Source: Xanthostigma xanthostigma
Taxonomy: Eukaryota > Arthropoda > Insecta > Raphidioptera > Raphidiidae
Assembly: GCA_963575645.1 (NCBI GenBank)
Contig: OY754475.1
Span: forward strand, 18,080,509 to 18,144,508
Length of the DNA: 64,000 nucleotides
Direction: 5' to 3'
Shown: one piece after another, positions 33,146 through 44,586 of the stretch
Position numbering within the stretch: the first letter of the stretch is position 1
Layout of the letters: every line of letters starts with the position of its first letter
Translations under genes and position numbers: made by a program
The notes under the pieces: generated by a model
What the model was told of the DNA's origin: nothing
Database searches by the model: none
What the model saw: the letters and a program-made list of their open reading frames with translations, nothing else

Positions 33146-33324
33146 ACTTATGGACTATTTTAGTAATTTGGACAGCTTTAAAAACAATTCATTAGTGTAT
33201 TTGCCATAAGGCACTTACACTATTGGCGTCGGTCGGATGGCGGGACCTAGGGGTCGGACCAAAATTTCTCGACGTTTCATAAGTTTCTAAGAAGTTTGGC
33301 ACCATTTTTGGAAAAGTATGTTTA

Positions 33325-33371
<47 letters not shown>

Positions 33372-33393
33372 TTATATATATATATATATATAT
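33325..33393. repeat. TA microsatellite
   Basis: About 70 bases of TATATA with occasional TTT, inside the zinc-finger gene intron. Confidence 0.9.
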
Positions 33394-33957
33394 AGGTGCG
33401 GGCAATAACTTTCGAAGGAGTTAATTGATTTTCACGAAATTTGGACCACATGTTAAAATCCATCACCGCACGAAGCCTATTTAAAATGGGCCCGATCGGG
33501 CCACTTTAAGGGGGGCATTTAGGGGTTGAAAAATGTTTTTGGGCCCAAAAATACCGAAAAAATTCTCAGAATCGTTTCAAATTTGAAATTTAACCCTTTA
33601 GTAATTATTGAAATGTGCTGCTAAAATTTTAATAAAATCGGCCCGACAGGACCGGACTTACAAATTTTATGAAAACGCAAGTTTATTGATATGGATTTGC
33701 ATACTGAAGGGTGTATATAATTTGATACAGATGTTGAATTGGTATATAGTATTGAAATTAAGAAAAAAATGTTGTTTTAAGGGGTGTATTAAGGGATAAT
33801 TTTTTTCTTTTGTCCAAAAACAAAGTTAAGTTCATACAATAGAGCCACACTGCTTATAAAAGCAAATACACTATATTGTCGGCAGGGTTTCGCACTGCGA
33901 CCCGAGTTTTTTTTACTTGTTACATGTTTTTAGAATTATCAATCAAAGGAATGTTCT
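33394..33957. other. partial dispersed repeat inside the intron
   Basis: GGGCAATAACTTTCGAAGGA followed by TTTTCACGAAATTTGGACCA resembles common insect SINE/RTE-type non-coding repeats. A 63-codon plus frame at 33,608 is not recognisable. Confidence 0.45.
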
Positions 33958-33960
33958 TAC

Positions 33961-34110
33961 CTTAACTGAAGCACATGTCATGATTACATCCGCCACTTCG
34001 TTTTTCATTTTGCTTGAAAAATGAAATATATCTAACAATGTAACACCTCTCCTTAAGCACAATCGACACATTGTACTTAAGCCATAGCACTTTATCGATA
34101 CTTCCTTCAT
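33961..34110 (-). CDS. ZAD C2H2 zinc-finger protein, exon 1
   Basis: Reads MKEVSIKCYGLST then MCRLCLRRGVTLLDIFHF, SSKMKNEVADVIMTCASVK and the donor GTAAGAAC. CRLC is the first metal-binding pair of a ZAD domain; exon 2 supplies the second (LICQLC). Spacing between the pairs, about 44 residues, fits the family. The ATG at 34,110 is the first after an in-frame TAA; the ATG 13 codons later, just before CRLC, is an alternative. A hAT element begins only 150 bases upstream, so the promoter is short or has been altered. The domain mediates homodimerisation in insect zinc-finger proteins. Confidence 0.88.
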
Positions 34111-34261
34111 GACGCGAATTTAAAACTTTCCGTTGATGACCCCAGTTGTTGAGCGTCTATAATCTACGATCTATCTGTTTTTAAAGCTTTCTCTGTTCTA
34201 ATGAAACGTATTCGTTACAGTCACAGTGTTCTGTGGTTACAGTTCACCCAATGCTTTAGAC

Positions 34262-34799
34262 CAGAGGTTCCCAAACTTTTTTTGTCTCGTAGACCACTTG
34301 CCATGTTTTTCGGTTTTGGGTAGACCCCCTGCTTGTCTGATATAGATTTTTTGCAAATTCAATAATTTCAAATGTATTTTTGACAACCGGTATAGTGCTA
34401 CTCACTTTGAACGATTTAAATTTATAACGGTAGTGAAATATATTGTGAAACGTTTAGTTTTATACATTTATTAATTAGATTCAAATTAAAACGAACCAAA
34501 TTAAAATTGAATTTCTGTTACATAAAATAGCTAAGCAAAAAATAAATGCTTTTGGTGTGAGGGATGAACCTGATGCTTTAATAATAAATTTTCGACATTT
34601 GGCATCAATTTAGTTAGATTTAATCTTAAATCTCTTCGGTTAACGATGTCCAGTTTGTTTCTTTTTTTGTTAGGAGATTCACTATCGTTGACCCCCATTT
34701 TCATTTCATGGACCCCCAATTTTTTTCCCCCTGACATGGACCCCTTGCAAGTTGTCGTCGACCCCTGGGGATCGATATAGACCACTTTGGGAATCACTG
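34262..34799 (-). mobile_element. hAT element with transposase tail, copy 1
   Basis: CAGAGGTTCCCAAACTTTTT to GACCACTTTGGGAATCACTG, with CTTTAGAC duplicated exactly at 34,254 and 34,800. The minus strand reads KKRNKLDIVNRRDLRLNLTK then LMPNVENLLLKHQVHPSH, the C-terminal signature of ZBED5/SCAND3-like hAT transposases. Copies 2 and 3 are at 36,203 and 47,007. Confidence 0.92.
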
Positions 34800-35653
34800 C
34801 TTTAGACTTTAGAGATGTGTCGATCATGAGTGAGTCGTCCAACTTGATATATGTCGGAGACAGTGGCGGCTCGTGGATTTTTCATTTAAGGAGGCTAACC
34901 ATATAGTGTACAGTGGCCCAGGGTTAGTATAGCTTGGGGGAGGGGCGGTCGCCAGACAAAATCTTTGAATTTTTCAAGGTCAACTTTAGAAAAATAAAAT
35001 ATGATAGGATTTTCGACCAAACCGTATATTGTGTTGTTGAAAACAGTAAACACGGCCAACAAAATCATTTTTCCCTTTTATGAGAGCCAGTTAACCATTC
35101 TCATTTGTCATACCAGGCATTATTAAACCCACGAGATTGCCTTTTATCATATTTTAATGTAATCAAACGTGGTCTAGGTTTTGGCATTGATTTGGCGAGG
35201 TAAAATTTATAGCTATGATTCAATAAATTAAAAGAATAATTACTTAACAACCAATCCAGAATATCATCACACTGCTTAATTTCTTTTAATTTATTCATAC
35301 TTAGTTATTGTTAAAAATGCACTCAAGATTCAAGAGTTAACACTTAACAATCTTACCAATAAATTTTGTAGAGGGGGCAAACTAGGCTACAACTTATTGT
35401 ATAGTGATACAGACAGAGCGCTACTGAGTTTTTATGTGTAACAGAAATAGACATGTTTAGGCAAGCCTCAAATGAACGTTAGTCGGGTACATTATCACAG
35501 CAAGACATTGCTAACTGCATTATGTTCTTCAGATAAAATCGCCATGTCAGCGTAAAATCCGCACAGTATTCGTGCAGGTGATTCATAATGATATGAATAT
35601 GACTGCAGAGGCTAAAACAGCCTAGCCTCCGTCTGCAAGACGTGTGGCTGGAA

Positions 35654-36608
35654 CATGGACATAGGAATATATAGGGACGGAGCATGAACTGAGGTTTTAG
35701 ACGAGGGGGGTGAAGCCGATTTGCGGGACGCGACGAGGTAACGGGTGCCAGCTTTTGATTGGCCGACGCACTGCGTACGCTCAGCGCGGGTAAACATCAA
35801 ATAGTAAAAGAAGTTTTTTTTTTATTTGTTGTAAACATTCATTAAAATACATTTTTTATTAAAGTAAAGCACCGATGAATGTAGTTATAGTACTGTAACA
35901 TTAAAAATTTTTATTAATTAATATTAGAAAATATGATTTTTAGCATCGAATGCATGGAGCCAAATGGGGAATTTGATTTTTGATAAATAATAATTATTTA
36001 TAATTATCCTTGTGAAAAAATGCAGTAATCTTTTTTGTGCGGAATGAAACACAATGAGTACGGTTTGCGCTAAACTTAGTTGTTAAAAAATGTTTTTGAA
36101 AAATTATGGTTTATGTTTCATCAATCATCAAGTTTCAAAAAGGTTACTAATATTTGTCACAATGTGATAATGGACCTAACCTTTTGAGAAGTTTGTTTAT
36201 GGCAGAGGTCTCCAAACTTTTTAACATTTGGCAACAATTTAGTTAGGTTTAATCTCAAGTCTCCTTGGTTAACGATGTCCAGTTTGTTTCTTTTTTTGTT
36301 AGGAGATTCACTATCGTTGACCCCCATTTTCATTTCATGGACCCCCAATTTTTTTCCCGCTGACAAGGAGCCCTTGCAAGTTGTCGTCGACCCCTGGGAA
36401 TCGATATAGACCACTTTGGGAATCACTGGTTTATGGCCATGGACATGTTTATGACATGGAATTTGGTGTACTGAGCATGCGCAAACTTATAACGCACGCG
36501 CAGAACCATCAGCCAATAGAAAACTGGTACCAATTTTACCTCGTCCCCGTCCCTGAGTGGCTTCCCCCCCGCAGCATCATGCTCTGTCCCTATATTCCTA
36601 TGTCCATG
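35654..36608. mobile_element. MITE with CATGGACATAGGAATATA ends
   Basis: Terminal inverted repeats of about 31 bases and an exact GGCTGGAA duplication at 35,646 and 36,609. It contains hAT copy 2 (36,203-36,428). Internal frames do not resemble a transposase. Confidence 0.88.
36203..36428 (-). mobile_element. hAT element, copy 2 (226 bp)
   Basis: CAGAGGTCTCCAAACTTTTT to GGGAATCACTG with GTTTATGG duplicated exactly. It keeps only the transposase tail (NKLDIVNQGDLRLNLTKLLP), a deletion derivative of copies 1 and 3. Confidence 0.92.
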
Positions 36609-36652
36609 GGCTGGAACACAATCATAATACGTAATAATATAATTGTGATAGC

Positions 36653-37452
36653 TAGTGTTGGGCATAATCGATACATTTCAATAGTCGAATGAATCGAAAT
36701 AATCGGTTTTTATAATCGAATGATCATTCGAATTATCGATTATGAATGATAAATCGAATGATCATTCGAATTATTGATTATGAATGATCATCGAATGATC
36801 ATTCGAATTATCGATTATGAATGATGCGCAAACCTGGCAGTTTATAATTTCGTTTTATATACTTTTACAGTGTAAGCGAATGATCATTCAAAACATCGAT
36901 TATGTTATGTGCTAACTTTGCAATTTCGATTTGTTAATATTACTTAACACAATATTAATAATGGAATCACTGATATGATCGAATAGAAATATATTTTTAA
37001 TCCCTAGATGGATACATCGTCAATTTAAAATTGAAATTTAATGCAGAAACCGAATGATATATCAAATATATCATATTATAATCGACAGTCGACATAGCAA
37101 TAGTACTGTGTCGGGATTAGTATTCATTTCATATTATTTCATAATCGATTAAAGCGAATGATATCTCGGTTGCCATAATCGAATGATCCAACAAACTACA
37201 AAGTATGTACAATCGAAACACCCCCACTATCCAGTGCTAGCAAAGCCTTCCCATCCCAGTGCATCTAGATGCAGATACCGAATGATATATCGATATAATA
37301 TAATAGTAGTTACTGTGTCGGGGATTGAATATTCATTTCATATTTCATAATCGATTCAAGCGAATGATATCTCGGTTGCCATAGTCGAATGATCGATTAT
37401 TCGGCCATAATCGAAATATTTCGATTATATCATTCATAATCGCCCAACACTA
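36653..37452. mobile_element. 800-bp hAT MITE built of ATCGAATGAT subrepeats
   Basis: TAGTGTTGGGC tips are inverted at both ends and GTGATAGC is duplicated exactly at 36,645 and 37,453. The interior is a ladder of GAATGATCATTCGAATTATC-type palindromic units, three close copies at 36,715-36,825 and looser ones to 37,430. Confidence 0.92.
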
Positions 37453-37662
37453 GTGATAGCCGATAGAACTCTATGTAGTATATAATAAATAATTGATGCA
37501 AATACCCTTATATTTGACAGGAAACGTATAAAATAACAAGTTCTTTCACAAAATAATGAAAGAAAAATATGACAAAAAATTTCAAAATAAAATTTAAACA
37601 AAATAAATAATATGTTGCCTCCTCTGACGAGCCGCCACTGGTCAGAGATAGACGCATGTCTA

Positions 37663-38290
37663 AATATTTTAATTATTGTGTACTTAATAATTTGTTTGAT
37701 TTCTGTAAATGTTCAAGCATTAATACCGTTTAATTTTACGAGCTGACAATGTGTGCCTTCTTTAATAAAGACTGATTTTATGACATGGCTTAAATCGAAT
37801 TTTAATTTAATAAAGACGGTATTCCCAAATTACCATAAGTTTTATGACCTGACTATATGAAATGATGTTTACTTAAGATAATAGCTTTGGTTTGGGCAGA
37901 GAATGTAGCCTGAGTCTTCGATGTCTTTGATTGGTTTTCACGGAGATGCCTGATAAAAACCGAAACTACGTTGTCGCTGCAACTGAGTTTTAGTTAATGA
38001 AGTGAAACCACTGCTATCGAAATTTGATAAGTTTCAAAATGTTGATCAGACATGAATAATGTCCGGCGCATCGGCAATATATTTTGAATTAGCTGTTCAC
38101 ACCAGCTTTTATTTGATACTCATATTGTTATAATAATCAAAGGGGAATTATAAAACGGTCGAATAAAAAAAAATATTTGGTGACTGATGATGAGATACTG
38201 TTTTAATAACTTGAGATATTAAAATAAATTACTAAGTGAGCGACTAGAATGCATTCGGTAATTTTGAAGCAGATATCTTCTTTTGTTTTT
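37663..38290. other. unassigned spacer
   Basis: AT-rich with no recognised gene. An inverted match of ACTAAGTGAGCGACTA at 38,234 pairs with the repeats at 38,680-38,800. Confidence 0.35.
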
Positions 38291-38329
38291 ACTTTTTATT
38301 TTTTTTTTTACTTTGAGACTACAACTTAA

Positions 38330-38557
38330 AACTCACATTTTTATGAAGATTGAAAACCACCGCTTTTTTTGATAAAGGGGTATGCCAATTGTCTCGCAGT
38401 GAAACGCGATGGGACAAAGGTGGAGTTTTTAAAAAAATAATTCCGGGGTGAACGATAAAGGGGTATGCGAATTGTTTTGCAGTGAAACGAGAAGGGGCAA
38501 ATGTAGAGTTTTTAAAAAAACAATTCCGGGGTGAACGATAACGGTGTATGCGAATTA
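38330..38557. repeat. minisatellite, ~90-bp unit, short array
   Basis: About two and a half units carrying ATTCCGGGGTGAACGATAA, GGGGTATGCGAATTG and GCAGTGAAACG. The longer array at 57.3-57.8 kb has the same unit and the same left flank (GAAGATTGAAAACCA). Confidence 0.85.
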
Positions 38558-38673
38558 AATAGTTAATTGTTTGAATAGAACTGCGTTTTCTAAAAAATGT
38601 ATATTTAATTGACAATCAATTAAATAATATATATTTTTTAGAAAACGCAGTTCTATTCAAACAATTAACTATT
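38558..38673. repeat. ~54-bp-arm hairpin
   Basis: AATAGTTAATTGTTTGAATA and GAACTGCGTTTTCTAAAAAA in the left arm are exactly inverted in the right arm; only the innermost bases mismatch. Confidence 0.88.
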
Positions 38674-38674
38674 A

Positions 38675-38800
38675 ACAACTTAGTAATTTAGTCGCTCACT
38701 TAGTAATTTAGTCGATCACTTAGTACTTTAGTCACCCAACTATTATTTTCTCGTCACGCGCAGTCAGTCGCTCACTTAGTAATACAGTAACCCAAATTGA
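38675..38800. repeat. ~20-bp imperfect tandem repeat
   Basis: CTTAGTAATTTAGTCGCTCA recurs four to five times with small changes (CGATCA, CACCCA). Confidence 0.75.
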
Positions 38801-39540
38801 TTATTTTTGTCACCCAAAATTGTAATTTACAGTCACTCGTTTAAATACTACCCTTAAGAAAATCAGCGCTAGAAAACTAGTAGTCAAATCTAGCGGCAAA
38901 TCCAGGTTCGTGTGCAGCGACACTTCGTGTGTCAAAATCCATCAAGCTGGTTAGGTCTAGAGTGTGCCAAAGAAATAGACATGCACTCGAAAAACATTAC
39001 CCCATGTCTGGACAGTCGTGTAAAAAATACGGAATGGCTTTATTCCCTATTTCCTAAATTTAAGCAACATAATGTAGCTAACGTAAACATTTCAAACGCA
39101 TGAAATATCTAACCTTGGAGACATTCTTTTATAAAATCAATTTCCCTTTCATTTTTCCCACAATAAAGTGATTTGCGACGACCGTTCAGGATTTACTGTC
39201 TTCGCATCAAAGTGGAGAAAAAAACAACACGTGTCTTTATTCTTTTTTACCAGAACACAATCTTTAACAGCAATCTTCTGTGGTCGTGTATTCGGCAAAA
39301 TAAATCATTTTCATAGAGCGACTACCTTCTCTGAAATTGATTTGGTAGTCAGGGCTTGCGTTTGGTCTGCAGTGTTGCCGGTTCGTTTCGGAGATAATAA
39401 ATGCATGCTAATTTTCCTGACAAGCTGATCTTTTTTATTATAAGTATCTATACGTATTATCTTTTAATCTAGTCGGGCACCACGGTTTTTAATTTTTTAA
39501 ATTTCTTTGTTAATCTCTAAACTTTGAATTAGATAGTCTT
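38801..39540. other. spacer with MITE fragment
   Basis: 38,860-38,925 matches the right part of the AAGGCCGCTGCACACGAG family (CTAGAAAACTAGTAGTCAAA). The rest holds frames of 63 and 86 codons without recognisable domains. Confidence 0.4.
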
Positions 39541-40102
39541 ACCATTCCAGCCCACAAGTGGGTCAATAAAATTTTACCATATCTTTTCGTTTTGAATCCA
39601 ATAAAACATATTTTTGTTTGTCTGTGAGCACGACACAAGCCAAACGGACGGACGAATTGAATCCAAATTTTGGGAGGATGTTTGGTATGCAAATATGAAG
39701 AGCCCTTTTGTTTTTGTGGAAAATCGGCGCATGCGCAAAAGAGATATATGCTATAACGGTATTTTTTATATAATAATGGTATACTTATCATAACGGCTTA
39801 TTATTGAATTTATTTATTCAAGAAAGATTTGTTAAATTTTATTTTTTGAACTTTATAGTTTCGTAAATATTTAGAAAATAAAAAAAATCAGCTGTTCTTT
39901 TGTTTTGTAGATCTGTCAGAAATAAACTAGTTAAGCACGCTTTGATTAATTTTTACATGACGTGGAACATAGTTAAACATGGCAACGAATATCAAATATC
40001 ATATTGAATACTAGCCATTACCCGTGTCACCTCACACGTTATCAGAAATTTGAATTTCTTTATTATACTATATCAAATGTCAACATTTTGAAGTTGGAAT
40101 GG
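39541..40102. mobile_element. ACCATTCCAAC MITE-like element, fuller copy
   Basis: It starts ACCATTCCAGCCCACAAGTG and ends GAAGTTGGAATGGT, giving an 11-bp inverted tip. The middle matches 53,842-54,470 in reverse orientation (ACATGACGTGGAACAT, GAATACTAGCCATTACCCG). Confidence 0.7.
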
Positions 40103-40442
40103 TCTCGTCGCCCAATTGACTAGAATTTTTTTTTTCATTTTCTTCGACAAATTTGGATGAAAATTATTAAAAAATTGTCAACGATCCGTCGCTTTGTCAT
40201 AAGACCAATGTTGAAAATGCTTACTTTTGAAATCAAATATTTATTTAAATAATCGGTTAACGCCCCTCAAATTTTCAGAATTTGTTTGGAAGTATTTAAA
40301 CTTCATATAAAAAAAATCAAGTTTTTTTCCAAATTGCTATCGTGCTCGTACTTCCTTAGTCGCGTCTGTTTATAATATTGACGCAAAAATTGATTAAATC
40401 TAATTATTATTGCGGGTGCATGTATGCGCCATTGCACCGACA

Positions 40443-40472
40443 TAGAGCTATGTGGGCATGCAACATAGCTCT
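40443..40472. repeat. 10-bp hairpin
   Basis: AGAGCTATGT and ACATAGCTCT face each other across a short loop. Confidence 0.7.
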
Positions 40473-40553
40473 CGGAGCTATAAACAAAACGTCACGAAAA
40501 GGTTAATCTTGAATTACAATGTGTTGTGATTGAATTATGGTGTTAGCTCAATA

Positions 40554-40872
40554 CAGTGAAACCTCTTTAAAAAAACTAAAAAACCCGCTTTAATAGCAAA
40601 CGGAACTAAAAAAAAGAAAATAATTATTAACAAAATTATTTAATTACAGTAAAAAAGCGTGGGGTGCTTGATATTAAATGTTACAGTTATTTAATTGGTA
40701 TAGCTATTTATAAAATTAGAGATATAATGAAAATATAATATAGATAGTAATTGGCACCCCACGCTTTTTTACTATAATTGAATTATTTTGCTAATAATTA
40801 TTTTCTACTTTTTAGTTCGATTTGCTATTAAAGTGTTTTTTTTTAGATTTTTAAAACTATAATTTTTTTTTT
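40554..40872. repeat. fold-back element next to a Tigger-like tip
   Basis: CAGTGAAACCTCTTTA at 40,554 looks like a lone Tigger end. From 40,567 AAAAACTAAAAAACCCGCTT through GTAAAAAAGCGTGGGGTGC is inverted on the right, ending near 40,862, with about 100 bases between the strongest arms. Confidence 0.75.
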
Positions 40873-41199
40873 TATTTAACACACAAATACAACAAAAAAG
40901 GTGCATCGACCATGTGATCATTAGCACTGTACTATAATTTATTTTCTTAATTTTTAGTCTCAAAAACGACATCAAATGCAATTTTTTTTTCAAAAATTTT
41001 TAAATTCAACTTTATTTTTATGAAATAATTGTATTGTCATCGGCCCTTGACACGTGTGCAAATTTTCAAGTTAACCAAACTTCTTGAAATTGGTGAAAAA
41101 TACACTGAAATATTCCTTTACATACGACTTACATACACACATATATACATTATACATACATACATTATTACATAGATGGATAGATATTATATTATAGAT

Positions 41200-41610
41200 A
41201 GATTTTATTTACACATAATAGCACAGATTGTACATGTGACGTCAAAAACATAAAAAATATAAAAATTCCAAGTAAATTATAGAATATTGCTTTTTTAAAA
41301 TTGATAGTTAAAAAATTCATCAATGTTATAAAAACAGTTTGCAGTTAAAGATGATTTCAATTTTTCGATCTTTAAAATTTTGAAATCAAGAGGTAATTTA
41401 TTATAAAGCATAAGGGAAACATAATGTAAAATGTTTTTGTACGGTGGCTAATTTATGCAGTGGTAATGTTAACGAATTTTTATTTCTCGTTTCATAGTGA
41501 TGAAAATCAGATTTTTTTTCCAAATCTTTTATTTCTTTTTTAACATACACCAAGCAATGATATATATACGTAGCTGAAAGTGTCATTATTACATACATGC
41601 ATGCATACAT
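41200..41610 (-). pseudogene. LINE 3' end relic (Jockey/CR1-like)
   Basis: The minus strand reads HYETRNKNSLTLPLHKLATV then, after a frameshift, LYNKLPLDFKI and CFYNIDEFFN. This is the C-terminal tail pattern of insect Jockey/CR1-type reverse transcriptases. AATAAAATCTATCTATAATA follows, a short-repeat tail. Confidence 0.75.
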
Positions 41611-41639
41611 ACAAACATACATACAGATCAAGCTTGGCA

Positions 41640-42235
41640 GATAGCCAAACTCCTATGCTCAAAATTTGCCTACCTTATCCTAATGTCCTAAAATTCCTTT
41701 ATTCCCCCATAGCTATTAATTAGTTGAAGTTGAAAAAATGTAGAAAATAACGTGAAGTGATGATATAATTATTTTATTTGTTTGATTGTTTGTTACTTTT
41801 TTCGTTTTAATAAATATTAACTAATGTATTAATTATATTTTTTGTTAATATATTGTCAAAAAAATTGGTCGATAATTTTATTTATTGAATATTAAAAAAT
41901 GCTTGCAGTGTTTAAACGGTTTTTTTAATTTATGTGTTTATTATTTTTTACTGAATTTTCGTAGCCGGAAATCTGTTCGCCTATTAGTCAAAGATTTAAC
42001 ATTGTTAGCAAATTCCTGAAAATCCTTTTATCGCTCCAGTGAAAGGACGCAGGCCGAGGTCAATGTCCTGCAGATGCGTGGACACGCGCCGGCCCCTGGG
42101 AGTCCGGCATGTATGGTTCATAAAATAAGCCCTAGTTAACTTGAAACGTATGTCAACTAAGTGCACAGGACCGGCTTGAAAACGCTTAACACTTTTCAAA
42201 AAATCCATTTTATTTTTATTTTATCAAATCTATAC
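41640..42235. other. spacer with fragments
   Basis: 41,830-41,885 repeats the TTAATATATTGTC/AATTGGTCGATAATT block of the intronic Tigger. A GC-richer 67-codon minus frame at 42,005-42,208 does not match any family I know. Confidence 0.4.
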
Positions 42236-42667
42236 TAATATATAAAGCTGAAGAGTTTGTTTGTTTGGTTGAACGCGCTAATCTCAGGAACTACCGGTTC
42301 GAATTGAAAAAAAAATTTTTGTTGGATAGCCCATTTATCGAGGAAGGCTATAGGCTATATAATATCACGCTACGACCAATATAGAAGCGGAGCATTAATA
42401 AAAAATGTTGCAAAATGTAACTCAATATTTGTTCGTTCGACAATTTTATTAATTACAGTAATTATTGATTTAAAAGAAATTTATTACTTAAAAAAAGTGT
42501 AAATACTGCTTTTTATCGACAAATACTTTTGAACGGTAACTCCGATCATCATGAAATTTGGACACAACATTCATCTCGGTAAACTAAGATGAATGTGCGT
42601 ACCACTCATGTCCCTTCCCCCCTTCGTTCTTTTGCACCCGGGTGAAACCGGGCGGGACCGCTGGTAG
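42236..42667 (-). repeat. SINE-like repeat, apparently full length
   Basis: On the minus strand it opens ACCAGCGGTCCCGCCCGGTT and ends CTTTATATATTAGTATAG. It is the uninterrupted relative of 25,385-25,945. Confidence 0.8.
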
Positions 42668-43121
42668 TATAATATATTTAAAATATTTTTCCAAAGTTTT
42701 AAGTCAATCAGAGTGAAAGTCTAGGAGAGACAGCCTTTGGAAATTCCCTCTATTATAGTTGGTGAGCTAGTGACGATTTTACTTATAGTATTTCACTCAG
42801 TGCTGTCCTGATCGAGTGGGTGTCCAACTACGCGATATAATATTATATAAGCCAATGGATTCAAATTGTGTGCAATTTAAGCCCCTATATACTAAAATGC
42901 AAATCAGTATCATATTTGCTTTTGTTTTCAGGCCGATTCATACTTCAAATTAGCTCAGTAACCTCAGAATATCGCTTCAGAATAAATTTCAACTAGTTTA
43001 AATTGACTTTAAAATTTGTTTTCCTAGTTTTCTTATATAATTTTTTAATAACAAGGAGTGTCTTTTTAAAAACTACGAAATAATTAATTATTAAATGCCA
43101 GAGCGACTAGCACAGCACAAA

Positions 43122-44543
43122 TAATAGTAATATATTGTGCGACTAGTGAGAGAAGGAGAAGATTCCATGAGCCTGAAACTTGCCGCACGAGCGTAGCGAG
43201 TACGGTAACACGCGAGTGGAATATTCTTCTTAGATCAATGGTCGCACATAATATTTTATTCAACTAGCACGAGTAATATGTGTAATCGGGGCCCTGATAA
43301 AAAAGGGAAAAATAATAAATCACTTCATTGATTGACGTACCCACCGCCCTCGATGCACACAAGATGGCCCTGACTTTCGCTGAATTGCGATGCTGTTTTT
43401 ATATTATATACAAATCGCTACCGCGTTCCTATTGGTCCAGAAACTATGCAGTAATACATTATCGTACAGTTTCGGCTCATTATTAGCACTCTACGCGTCA
43501 ACATGAAGTAATTTATTATTTCTCTCGAATTTAGCAGGACCTCGAAATTATATATTACTCACGCGTGTTGAATAATAGTATATTGTGCGACTAGTGAGAG
43601 AAGGAGAAGATTCCATGAGCGTGAAATTTGCCGCACGAGCGCAGCGAGTGCGGTAAAACGCACGCGAGTGGAATATTCTCCTTCGATCAATAGTCGCACA
43701 TAATACTTTATTCAACTAGCAGGAGTAATATGTAATCGGGACCCTGATAAAAAAGGGAAAAATAATAAATCACTTCATTGATTGACGTACCCAACGTCAG
43801 TGTATAAACACAAGATTGCCTTGACTTTCGCTGAATTGCGATGCTGTTTTCATATACAGATTGTATCAAATCAAAACGGTCCATAGGACATTCTGTGTGT
43901 AAGACAGAGACGATATATAAAGATCTAAAGCAATAAGTAAGAATGAGATAAGTAAATGATCGCTAATATATAGTTACTGTGGTTACGTAAATAAATAATT
44001 ACGTACACTGTAAATCTTTTTACCAATTTATCAATTAAAACAACTACTTACAAATAAATTTATTATGTTGCCGGTTGAATTACCACCATAAAACCATTTA
44101 ATTATTTGGATTTTTTCCCGAACAGTATAAATAGCCATTTTATCAATAATTTCACTAGTGAATATTGACATTTGATAAAATTGTGATTTTTACTGTAGAA
44201 AACAAAGACGATACTATCAGATTGTATAACCATAGTAACTATTAGCGATCATTTATCTCATTCTTACTTACTGCTTTAGTGCTTTATATAATATCGTCTC
44301 TGTCCTACACACAGAATGTTCTATGGACTGTTTTGATTTGATACAATCTGTATACAATACCGCCTACCACGTTCCTATTGGTCCAGAAGCTACTTGCAGT
44401 TTTTTTTCATTATTTAGCGCTTGGGCTTGCTACTGAGTTTCTATTGGTCCAGAAAATTCATTATTACACTAGTGAAGTAATATATTATTTCTCCCACGCT
44501 TAGCAGGGCCCCGAAATTACATATTACTCACGCGTGTTGAATA
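43122..44543. repeat. two tandem ~450-bp repeat units, second with a MITE
   Basis: Unit 1 (43,122-43,570) and unit 2 (43,572-44,543) share ATTGTGCGACTAGTGAGAGA, GGGAAAAATAATAAATCACT and ACTCACGCGTGTTGAATAA. Unit 2 carries the 43,857-44,350 insertion. A short ATT array follows at about 44,550. Confidence 0.88.
43857..44350. mobile_element. 494-bp TA-flanked MITE with long inverted repeats
   Basis: CAGATTGTATCAAATCAAAA begins about 110 bases of similarity to the inverse of the right end. TA lies outside both. The neighbouring repeat unit shows the empty site. Confidence 0.88.
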
Positions 44544-44586
44544 AAGAATATTATTATTATTATTATTATTACATGTTTGCTAATGA

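Larger units (their letters stand above)
31084..33958 (-). other. intron of the ZAD zinc-finger gene
   Basis: Donor AAG|GTAAGAAC at 33,961/33,960 and acceptor TTTGCCTTAG|ATAACG at 31,081/31,080, both phase 0. Most of the intron is Tigger-type DNA, a TA microsatellite and a partial dispersed repeat. Confidence 0.85.
34861..37640 (-). mobile_element. hAT element with TTF-type transposase relic
   Basis: CAGTGGCGGCTCGT tips are inverted at both ends; octamers GTCGGAGA and GTCAGAGA differ by one base. From about 35,298 the minus strand reads MPKPRPRLITLKYDKRQSRG, FNNAWYDK, stop, EWLTGSHKREK, stop, FCWPCLLF. This is the TTF-type zinc-finger region of ZMYM1-like hAT transposases with two nonsense changes (near 35,102 and 35,066). 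Two further elements are nested inside. Confidence 0.85.
34810..37662. mobile_element. TAGAGATGTG MITE remnant split by the nest
   Basis: TAGAGATGTGTCGATCATGA matches the left end of the 22.6 kb MITE; about 2.8 kb later GACGCATGTCTA matches its right end. No target duplication is preserved, so this outermost layer is inferred. Confidence 0.5.

Noticed and set aside
42005-42208. 67-codon GC-richer minus frame as a host exon
   Set aside because: No recognised motif, no splice sites that fit, and no homology I can name.
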